DNA of 64,000 bases. Source: Erinaceus europaeus. Lineage: Eukaryota; Chordata; Mammalia; Eulipotyphla; Erinaceidae. The notes under the pieces are model-generated. The model was not told where the DNA came from and did no database searches. It saw only the letters and a program-made list of their open reading frames with translations. Of this stretch, positions 56,225 to 64,000 are shown piece after piece (the stretch's first letter is position 1; the number at the start of each line of letters is the position of its first letter). Location of the stretch: assembly GCF_950295315.1 (NCBI RefSeq), contig NC_080176.1, positions 32,045,169 to 32,109,168 on the forward strand, given 5' to 3'. The position numbers and the translations under genes are program-made.

Positions 56225-57136
56225 ACAACACAGCTCAAATAAAAGGACCCCTTACAGAATGGGAGAAGATCTTCACATGCCACACATCAGACAATAAACA
56301 AAATATATAAAGAGCTCACAAAACAGCAGGAGCAGCAGCAGCAACAACAAAATGGTCCCATTCAGAAATGGGGAGATATAAACAGAATATTCACCAGAGA
56401 TCCAAAAGGATCCAAAAAGTCAACAAACATAAATATGCTCCAAGACACTGATTTTCAGAGAAACACAAATAAAGACAACGAGATATCACTTCACTCCTGT
56501 GAAAATGTCATACAGCAGAACAAATGTCATATAGCAGTAACAAATGCTGGAAAGGTTGTGGGGACAAAGGAACCCTGCTGCACTGTTGGTGGGAATGTAA
56601 ATTGGTCCAAATTCTGTGGAGAACAGTCTGGAGAACTCTCAGAAGGCTAGAAATGGACTTACCCTATGATCTTGCAATTCCTATCCTAAGGAACCAAACA
56701 CACCCATCCAAAAAGATTTGTGTATGGTATGTTCATAGCAGCACAATTTGTAATTCAACAATGTGTTCAACAACAGATGAGTCAACTACTAAAAATGGTG
56801 AATTCACCTTCTGTGCCCCATCTTGAATGGAGCTTGAAGGTATCATGTGAAGTAAGTCATAAAGAGAAGGATGAATATGGGAGGATTTCACTCATAGACA
56901 GAAGTTAAAAAACAAGAACAGAAAATTGATTGTCTCAAACTTTTTAATGCACAGACCATAGGCTGAGTCTTTAATAAGTTCACTCTCTTAACAGCTTAAG
57001 TCAAGGAGAATATAGAAATAATGTCAAAGTACATAAATTATGGTGAAGTTGTGTATGATACAGCAAATCCTAACAAAGGGATTTTTCAAAGTTAACCCAA
57101 TTGCCAAATAATGTGATTATACTAATAACTATCTAT
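56225..57136 (+). mobile_element. 5'-truncated L1: ORF2 C-terminal relic
   Basis: The sequence from gaccccttacagaatgggag to cagcacaatttgtaattcaa is the well-known 3' end of L1 ORF2. In one frame (56,524-56,826) the C-terminal Cys-rich segment reads NKCWKGCGDKGTLLHCWWEC then KLVQILWRTVWRTLRRLEMD. Frameshifts and small duplications (the gtcatacagcag repeat around 56,506-56,537) break the reading frame, so it is not functional. It continues in the 3' UTR after a SINE insertion. Confidence 0.9.
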
Positions 57137-57441
57137 TGCCTTTTTTTTTTTGCCTCCAGGGTTATTGCTGGGGCTCAGTGCATACACCGTGAATCCACTG
57201 CTCCTAGAGGCCATTTCCCCCACCCCTTTTTGTTTCCCTTGTTGTAGCCTTGTTGTGGTTATTATTGTTGGGTAGGACAGAGAGAAATGGAGAGAAAAAC
57301 AGACACCTGCAGACCCACTTCACCTCCTGTGAAGCGACTCCCCTGATTGTGGGGATCTGGGGTTAGAACCAGGATCTTTCTGCCAGTCCTTGCTCTCTGC
57401 GCCACATGTGCTTAACCTACTGTGCTACCACCCAACCCCCC
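57137..57441 (-). mobile_element. ERI-type SINE, A2 tail, inserted in L1
   Basis: Minus copy: T10, gcctccagggttattgctgg, gaatccactgctcctagagg, body, head ending gtgctaccacccaaccccc. It interrupts the L1 3' UTR. Confidence 0.93.
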
Positions 57442-59075
57442 ATTGCCTTCTTAAACCCCAAGACAGCAGAAACCTCCCACTTCCTCTATAGAGCCTATAG
57501 TTCCCCCAATCCTGGAACCTCTAGAGTGGGGCTCACTTTCCTGCATGCTTCTCTCAATTCATACCAAATGACATCACATCTGTTAATCTCAACCTAATCA
57601 ATGTAACGAGTACCACCTAGCAAGCTTCATTCAGACTGTGTTCAGAGAATCAGGCATGGAATGTCAACCCTTCAGCCTCATTACTAAGGTGAGAACATTT
57701 CTTTCATAAGATTCTCTAATTCCATTTCAGGTGGTTCACTTCCTAAAAAAGTCCCAAAACCTAGATATAGACCAGATCCCATGAAATAGGGTATATGTTC
57801 ACAAGTATCCATAAACTAGGGCAAAATAAATACCTGAAAACAAAAGTACACAATAGTCTGCAGTGAGTCCGTATGAAGTTCATAATGAAGTAGTGTCTAC
57901 TTAGACTTAGATACCCTCCTCACTTACTTCCTATTATACTTCCTTCACTCACTCCCAAGCTATCCTTATCAAAGCAAGGACTGCAAAAGCTGAATTAGGG
58001 CAAGAGACTGGAATACTCTAAGGATGACTCTTTAGTCACTATCAGGCCACCCCATCAGCCGGGGCCCTATTTGGGGAGTCCAGTGATTCCCAAACAGACA
58101 TGATGGGCCTAGGCTTTGAATAAATCCCTCTCTCCATTGTCATCTCTATCAGGAACAACAAAATAGACCCCTTTGTGGGCCCCCATAGGACCTTGCCCTC
58201 AACTTGGATCAACAATGGTAGAGAATGTTCCATCCTCCAAAGGGAAGATGGACAACATACTCAATGCTACACCTGAAGATGAGTCCCGATATTGGGGCAG
58301 CTTGGAATGCTCCTACTCATGACCACAGAATGTGACCTCAGATCTACAGGGATGCAGAGGTCACATAGGCTCCTAAGCTGAATATGGGCCCCAGATCACA
58401 CCAAATAGATGGGGTTTACAGTCAACAATATTTATACCCCTTTCCCTCTCTTCCCTGATGCAGTTTTCTGGTCCTTTTTTCAGCCATGACATCATTTCCC
58501 CCAACAGTAATTAGGATTCACCTGCATATCAGATTTCAGGCTCAGGGAAAAAAAAGTACAGCCACAGGCCCTTTAGAATATAACTAAAATATGCCTACGA
58601 GCTATCTACAAAACGGAAACTCCACCCCCCAACTCTTCATCTGCACTACTCCAGCCTTTAGGTTCATGATTAGTCAACAGCTTGTTTGGCTTTATATTTT
58701 AACTCTTTCCAATCACTGGGTTCCAGATGCTAGCATGATGCCAACTGGACTTCCCTGGACAGAAGACCCCACCAATGTGTCCTGGAGCTCTGATTCCCCA
58801 GAACCCTGCCCCACTAGGGAAAGAGAGAGGCAGGCTGGAAGTATAAATCGACTTGTCAGTGCCCATGTTCAGCAGAGAAGCAATTACAGAAGCCAGACCT
58901 TCCACCTTCTGCTCCCAACAATGACCTTGGGTCCATGATCCCATAGGGATAAAGAATAGGAAGCTATTGGAGGAGGGGATGAGATGTGGAGTTCTGGTGG
59001 TGGGACTTGTGTGGAGTTGTACCCCTCTTATGTTAATGTTTCCTTTTTATAAATAAATTAAAATAATAATAAAAA
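57442..59075 (+). mobile_element. L1 3' UTR (copy 3), continuing the L1 relic
   Basis: Noncoding sequence matching copy 1 at 13.1-14.5 kb (caccaatgtgtcctggagct, cagcagagaagcaattacag, tctggtggtgggactt), ending in an A-rich run (aataataaaaaaaaag). Confidence 0.85.
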
Positions 59076-59400
59076 AAAAGAACAGAAAGGAAAACACTAA
59101 GCAGAACTGTACTGGAGCTCTGGGGTGAGGGGGGCAGTGTTCAGGTCCTGGAACATGATGGACCCAGGTGGGGGTTGTTAGACTGTCATGCAGAAAACTG
59201 TTAAAAGTTAAACTACTGTATTTTACTGTTGACTGTAAACCACTAATCTCAATAAAGAAAAAAAAAAAGGAACTATGTTTAAAAAAAAAAGAAGAATTTC
59301 TCTTAGGCCTCTCCCTTCCACAGTCCACCCTCTACCCCTGATCTGGGCCCTCACACCTTTGTGACTCACTACCCCTGGCAGACTTATTTTTCTTTTCAAC
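59076..59400. other. Unassigned sequence after L1
   Basis: ctggagctctggggtgagg to aatctcaataaagaaaaaaaaaa resembles another transposon 3' end (AATAAA plus A-run at 59,250-59,290). No gene is seen. Confidence 0.45.
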
Positions 59401-59404
59401 ATCA

Positions 59405-59431
59405 GAGAGAGAGAGAGAGAGAGAGAGAGAC
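59405..59431 (+). repeat. (GA)n microsatellite
   Basis: About 13 GA units. Confidence 0.95.
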
Positions 59432-59435
59432 TGAG

Positions 59436-59550
59436 ACTGGTGGTGGTGGAGGCAGCACATCTAGTTTAGTGCACACATTATAATACACAAGGACCAGGGT
59501 GCAACCCCCAGTCCCTACCTGCAGGGGGGATAGCTTTACAAGTGGTGGAG
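59436..59550 (+). mobile_element. ERI-type SINE, first half (interrupted)
   Basis: Plus copy: actggtggtggtggaggcag head, gtgcaacccccagtcc (B box) up to ttacaagtggtggag, where it is split by a family B SINE and an LTR. It continues at 60,034. Confidence 0.85.
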
Positions 59551-59874
59551 TGCCGGGCTAGCTTCATGGGCGGGAGACGACCAGGGACTCATGGCTGATC
59601 TGGGATGCAGTTCAATCTTTATTGATGAGCTAACTATCTCTAATCACAATCTTGTCCTTATATATCTCCTGAGGCGGAAGTATCAGGTCAGAAGAGGATG
59701 TACATAGGATAGGGGGTGTGGAGAAGGAAAAAGCAGCGAAACAGTGGAGATTAAACCAAGGAAAACAATGATTATGTAAACAGACCACAGCCTTAAGCAA
59801 TACAAGCAAACCTAATGTGATGATCAAAACAGAAGGCATTATAAGCAGAATTTAGAAGCATACCAACAGCGGAG
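59545..59874 (-). mobile_element. Solo LTR, minus strand (class II-like)
   Basis: A 318-bp LTR (59,551-59,868). On the minus strand it begins TGTTGGTATGC and ends GCTAGCCCGGCA, with a TATA-like TATATAAG and poly(A) signal AATAAA (59,618-59,623 on +). It is flanked by GTGGAG (59,545-59,550) and GCGGAG (59,869-59,874), a 6-bp duplication with one mismatch. Its 3' end (ATGAAGCTAGCCCGGC) also occurs in the LTRs of the element at 52-54 kb, so the families are related. Confidence 0.85.
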
Positions 59875-60033
59875 TGGTCTGGGAGGTGGCTCAGTGGTAA
59901 AGCTTTGGACGCTCAAGCATGAGGTTCCGAGTTTGATCCCCAGCAGCACATGTGCCACAATGATGTCTGGTTTTTTCTCTCTCCTATCTTTCTCATAAAT
60001 AAATAAAATATTTTTTAAAATTTATTTTAAAAA
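59875..60033 (+). mobile_element. SINE (family B) inserted in the ERI-type SINE
   Basis: Plus copy: tggtctgggaggtggctcag head, gtttgatccccagcagcac, atgatgtctggttttttctc, tail ataaataaataaaat. The target duplication AGTGGTGGAG / AGTAGTGGAG (59,541-59,550 and 60,034-60,043) encloses this SINE plus the solo LTR. Confidence 0.88.
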
Positions 60034-60135
60034 AGTAGTGGAGCAGTGCTGTAGGTATCTTTCTGTCTTCTCTATCTCTCACTTCCTTCTCAATTTCTGT
60101 CTCTATCCATAAATATGTATATAAATAATATTAGA
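60034..60135 (+). mobile_element. ERI-type SINE, second half
   Basis: gagcagtgctgtaggtatct, ctctcacttccttctcaatt and tail atgtatataaataat complete the element begun at 59,436. Confidence 0.85.
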
Positions 60136-60144
60136 GAGAGAGAG

Positions 60145-60460
60145 GAAAGACTCCACAGCTCGACTCTTCCATCAGGAAGCTTCCCTTGGTGCTGTGTATG
60201 ATGCTTTCATGTTGGGTAAGGGGCCATAACCCGAGTCTTCACCTATGGTAAAATGTGAACTATGGTAGTTGAGTTATTCCCTGACTACATATAAGGGAGA
60301 GAGATGAGGAGAGATAGAGATAGAGAAAGAAGGTTGGAACTAGAGTTTCCCCTGGTGCTATGTCACTCCCCTGTCCTGGGCATGTGCATGGCAAAGCACA
60401 ATGCCATGCCCTCTCTCTCCAGCCTCATACAAGTACCATTTAAAGATGTACAGTGTGCAG
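60145..60460. other. Degenerate sequence with SINE-like parts
   Basis: gagagatgaggagagatag and ctcccctgtcctgggcatg near 60,300-60,430 resemble a diverged minus-strand SINE. No gene is seen. Confidence 0.4.
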
Positions 60461-60632
60461 GGCTGGGGAGATAGCACAGTGGGTCTACAAAAGATTTTCA
60501 TGCATGAGGCTGTAAGGTCCCAGGTTCAAGTCCCCAGCATAAGTGTAAGACAGAGCTGAACAGTGTTTAGGACTTTTCCCCCTCTTTCTCTCCCAGATAA
60601 AATAAAGTAAAATAAAATAAATATTTTTAAAA
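60461..60632 (+). mobile_element. SINE (family C), full head
   Basis: Plus copy: gggctggggagatagcacag, tttcatgcatgaggctgtaa, caggttcaagtccccagc (B box), gacagagctgaacagtg, tail aaaataaaataaat. Confidence 0.88.
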
Positions 60633-60905
60633 GTTTTTATTTATTTATTCCCTTTTGTTGCCATTGTTTTTATTGTTGTCGTTATAATTATAGTTGTTAT
60701 TGATGTCATTATTGTAGGATAGGACAGAGAGAAATGGAAAGAGGAGGGGAAGACAGAGGTGGAGAAAGACATCTGAAGACCTGTTTCACCGCCTGTGAAG
60801 TGACTTTCCTGCAGGCGGGGAGCCGGGTCTCAAACTGGGATCCTTATGTAGGTCCTTGAGCCTTGCACCACCTGCACTTAACCTGCGGCGCTACCGCCCA
60901 ACTCC
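60633..60905 (-). mobile_element. ERI-type SINE, A1
   Basis: Minus copy placed tail-to-tail with the previous SINE: tttatttatttattccc, ggataggacagagagaaatg, head ending ggcgctaccgcccaactccc. Confidence 0.92.
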
Positions 60906-61388
60906 CAGTATAATTTTTTTTAAGTACAGTCCAAAGGCTATACAGCTGATGATCCAGTGGAAATCTCTCTTGAACTAGGATATTAACCAGTGAGGCTCCC
61001 CAGGGCCAAATGCCCTAAAGTTAATGCAGAAGGGTGAGCCAGCTTGTGTGGGGACCAACCCATAAGGGCTAAAGGTTGCTGTGACCCAGGGGAGGTGGAG
61101 GTCTTATATCCAGGAGTCTAGGCTTCCTGCTATTGCACTGTCTTGACACCAGAGGGCGCCAGGAGAACAGGCATTTTCGCTGTGCCTGTGGCGAAGGCTG
61201 CAGTCTCTGTTTGGAAGGGACCAAGGTGGGGGGGTGTTGAGACTCAGAAATCAGGCCGGTTTGATGCCAATCAGACTCGCCTCTTGCCCTTCTCCCCTTT
61301 TTCCCTCTCTCCCTCTCCTCCCCTCTCTCTCTTGCCTTTTTCTTTCCCTCCATCCCTTCTTCCCTTCCTTTAAAAAATGTTTATTTCT
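60906..61388. other. Unassigned sequence with pyrimidine-rich tract
   Basis: Unique-looking sequence to about 61,280, then a CT-rich tract (61,280-61,370). No gene is recognised. Confidence 0.5.
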
Positions 61389-61389
61389 A

Positions 61390-62432
61390 TTATTATTATT
61401 TCTTTTAAAATTTAATTTACTTATAAAATAAATAATAGAAAAATATCGACAAAACCTTAGGATGAGAGGGGCAAAATTCCAGACATTTTTTCAACATTAG
61501 AGTTCCATATCCCATCCCCTCTACTGGATGCTTTCCTATTTTTTTTTTAATCTGTCTGGGAGCATGGACCTTGGATCATTATGGGGTGCAGAAGGTGGGA
61601 GGTTTGGCTTCTGTAATTGCTTCTCCACTTAACATGGGAGTTGACAGGTGTATCCATACTCCCAGCCTCTCTATATCTTTCCCTAGTGGGGCAGGGCTCA
61701 AGGAAAGTGGAGTTCCAGGACTTTGATGAGAAAGTCAGGTTGGTGTCATGGTAGCATCTGTAACCTGGTATCTGCAAAAGCATTAAGATATAAAGAACAA
61801 ACTATTTAATAATCTGGAAACTAAAGGCAAGAACATAGCAGATGAGCAGATTAGATTTGGGATTTCCATTTTGGAAAAAGTTAGTAGGTCTATTTTAGGT
61901 ATTTTAGTATTAGTAATAGGTATTTATTAGTATTATTATTGGGTATTTTAGGGGCCCTTGACTTTATAATTTTTACCTGAGACTGACAGCAGGTGCAGGT
62001 GCAACCAAAGGGTTGGACTAGAAAGCTGGATCAGGGAGAGAGTAGCTCCCACATCTGGGAAAAGTATATAAATACCATTATATAAACCCCATTGATTTGA
62101 TCTGGGGCCTATAATTCAGAGCCTGTGTAACCTCTGCATCCCTGTAGCTCTGAGCTTGCATTCTGTGGTTATAGCAAGGAACATTCTAGCCTGCATCCAT
62201 TGCCAGACCCATTTTCCTTGAGTGGTAGAGGATTTTGATTCTACCTCCTTTTCGAGAATGGAACATTCCCTATCATTGTTGATTCACATTGAGGGCCAGG
62301 TCCTATCCCCGCCTACAGAGAGATCCATTGTGTTGCTCCTGATGGAAATGACCAGTGACAGTGGTGAGAGGGATCTGTTAGAGGTCTAGGCCCATCATGT
62401 CTGTGTGGGAATCCCAGGATTCCCTGGCTAAG
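61390..62432 (-). mobile_element. L1 3' end (3' UTR copy 4, reverse)
   Basis: Reverse complement of copies 1 and 3: gggagcatggaccttgg, ctgtaattgcttctccac, ggcctataattcagagcctg, ggcccatcatgtctgtgtgg. It may extend to about 62,640. Confidence 0.82.
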
Positions 62433-62709
62433 GCCCTACTTCACTTCCTTTCTAAGCTCTGCCCACAGCTATTACAATTTCCAGGGTTCTTTCTTCTTCT
62501 ACTTTCCTGTTGTGGTACTAATTTTAAGTTGGTGCTATCTTTGAATTCTTCAGCCACCTACCCCTGGATGCTGACTTTACTGAGAAGGAGACTTAGGTCT
62601 GGGGTGTTCAGAGAGGCCCTGCCAAGGACATGGCATGGAAACTACACTAAACAAACTAAGCCATTTAAACTAGCTTAATGATCCAAATTCGCCTAACTAA
62701 AACTAAACC

Positions 62710-62805
62710 AGATTGTCTCAACTACTATAGGGCCCTGGTTTTGCACCAGATCTGCATGCTTGAGGCTCAGGTTCAACCCCCTGCCTGTGTCAGATGAGTT
62801 TTTCA
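62710..62805 (+). mobile_element. SINE fragment (family C-like)
   Basis: ttttgcaccagatctgcatg, cttgaggctcaggttcaacc (B box). Confidence 0.5.
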
Positions 62806-62884
62806 TATGGAGGTTAATGTTGTTTGAGTGCATTTAAACTGGGCCAGACTAAATTGTTATGTTTGCTAAGCTAGGTGCATTAAA

Positions 62885-63120
62885 TGCATTTTGTTTTTGT
62901 TTTTGGTGGATGCTAGGGTTGTCACTGGAGCACAGTGCCTGTATGGCTCCACTGCTCCTGGAAGTAATTTTCCTTTTCTTTCTTCTAGGTGATGGATGTA
63001 TGTGGGAGAGACAGAGAAGGAGATACACTATTTCCATGGAAGATCCTCCACCCCTTGCAAGTCCTCCCATGTGGGGACCCAGAGCTGGAGCTCAGCTCCT
63101 TGTTTATGGTAGCAGGGGCT
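62885..63120 (-). mobile_element. ERI-type SINE, A2 tail, diverged
   Basis: Minus copy: ggtggatgctagggttgtca, ctccactgctcctggaag, gggagagacagagaaggag, ggagctcagctccttg. Confidence 0.7.
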
Positions 63121-63337
63121 GAAGTCACTGGTTCCTACCTGCAGGAGGGAAGCTTCACGAGTGATGAAGCAGGGCTGCAGGTGTCTTTCCTTTCCCTTTC
63201 TAATGCCCTCCCCTTTTCAGTTTTTCTCTATCCTGTCAAATATAAGAAAGAAGAAAAAAGAATGGACACTAGGAGCTGTGGATTTGTTGTGTAGGCAATG
63301 AGCCCCTGTGATAACCCTGGAGGCAAAAGAAAAAGAA
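63121..63337 (+). mobile_element. ERI-type SINE, A2 tail
   Basis: Plus copy head-to-head with the previous one: cctacctgcaggagggaagc, gaagcagggctgcaggtgtc, and A2 unit ggacactaggagctgtggat ... ataaccctggaggcaaaa. Confidence 0.88.
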
Positions 63338-64000
63338 AGGGGGGACTTCCGGAGGCGGAGCTACGAGCAGCAGATCACTTTCTCTCCTCTCCTCTCCTCT
63401 CCTCTCCTCTCCTCTCCTCTCCTCTCCTCTCCTCTCCTCTCCTCTCCTCTCCTCTCTTCTCCTCTCCTCTCCCAGGTCAACAAGGAATACCAAAGGAGAC
63501 CACCCGGACCGAAACAAGACAGGACTAGAATGACCACAGAAACCCAGTAAATCACCCGTGAGTACAAACACGCGTGGCTGGTGACAGAGAGGAGAGAGGG
63601 GCCTAAGGAGAGATTAAGTGACTGCTAACAGTTCAACAGTTTGTCAGTGGAGACACCACCTCCAGTCTGCTCCACCAACAAGGGGACAGCTGAAGGGAGG
63701 AAAGGACTCCCCAGAGACTCACCAAGTTTAACTCTGAGTCTCCATTGCAACTACCCTCAGAATCTGGAGCAGCAACAGGGAGGGACACCAGGGTACAGAG
63801 ATCTAACCGGGAAACTCAGGAGAAGACCTATACCTCGGTGGCATAGCTGAGGGGCTGTGAAAGTCTCTTTGCATAACCACTGGATTATCTCTGCCACACC
63901 CTGCTTTATCTCTTGGTCAGGAGTCAGTGATTAAGCTAAGAAGCCTATTGATAGTTTAAAAGCCCTCAGGCTCCCATAGCCTACAGGGGAAAAGAAAAAA
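63338..64000 (+). mobile_element. Probable L1 5' UTR (5' end of an L1, runs off the window)
   Basis: It starts abruptly after the SINE A-tail with gggggacttccggaggcggag, the G-rich start plus CCGGAGGCGGAGC typical of mammalian L1 promoters. It continues with a (CTCTC)n tract, then CpG-containing sequence that matches no other repeat in the window. No ORF1 start is seen before the window ends. The identification is by resemblance and position, not by protein match. Confidence 0.55.
63379..63472 (+). repeat. (CTCTC)n pentanucleotide repeat
   Basis: About 18 units of CTCTC/TCTCC with one variant (ctctctt), inside the putative L1 5' UTR. Confidence 0.95.

Noticed and set aside
56524..56826. 100-codon frame with a Cys-rich motif
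   Set aside because: This is the C-terminal end of L1 ORF2 in a truncated, frame-broken relic, not a host gene.
63379..63472. Arg/Glu- and Leu/Ser-repeat proteins from the CTCTC tract
   Set aside because: Translations of a pentanucleotide repeat.

Overview
This window is mammalian nuclear DNA. It carries the 3' part of AUTS2 (activator of transcription and developmental regulator) on the + strand, followed by about 18 kb of repeat-filled 3' flank. The interspersed repeats point to a hedgehog (Erinaceidae, e.g. Erinaceus). Dozens of tRNA-headed SINEs have a body reading 'gggttaagcgcacgtgg... ccccacctgcaggggag... gaagcaggtctgcaggtgtct', which I recognise as the ERI-type SINEs of hedgehogs. No prokaryotic gene, CRISPR array or operon is present.

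Layout. Positions 1-17,328 are intron 6 (its 5' part lies outside the window), packed with SINEs, an antisense L1 ORF2 relic and an L1 3' end. Thirteen coding exons follow, matching human AUTS2 exons 7-19: 17,329-17,800; 18,656-18,909; 19,841-20,061; 21,773-21,817; 24,517-24,612; 27,175-27,246; 28,329-28,358; 30,037-30,108; 34,469-34,610; 37,720-37,797; 38,570-38,653; 40,090-40,312; 42,431-43,679 (TAA). Every junction is GT-AG and every phase matches. The joined frame encodes about 1,012 residues. If these are numbered as the last residues of a 1,259-residue protein, the PPPY motif falls at 516-519 and the HX repeat at 525-542, exactly where they lie in human AUTS2. I therefore see no coding indel across this part of the gene. 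The 3' UTR runs to about 45.6 kb with several poly(A) signals.

The most interesting gene-level observation is a 120-nt, phase-2/2, stop-free, splice-competent candidate cassette exon (40,406-40,525). It sits 93 nt after exon 18 and would insert 40 residues into AUTS2.

Downstream (45.6-64 kb) there is a probable conserved noncoding element (46.57-46.95 kb), a 1.2 kb CA-rich tract and three LTR insertions, each with a 6-bp target duplication (one mismatch in one case). One is a two-LTR, gene-less class II-like endogenous retrovirus (52,013-54,023); two are solo LTRs (48,139-48,860 and 59,551-59,868). There are also three L1 3'-end copies and, at the right edge, what looks like the 5' end of an L1 running out of the window.

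How it works together: AUTS2 is a nuclear protein of non-canonical Polycomb repressive complex 1. It recruits p300 and CK2 and turns that complex towards activation in neurons. The exons here encode the proline-rich regions, the PY motif, the HX repeat, the conserved AUTS2/FBRS/FBRSL1 core and the His-rich tail. No other functional protein-coding gene is supported. The remaining open frames are low-complexity or repeat-derived.
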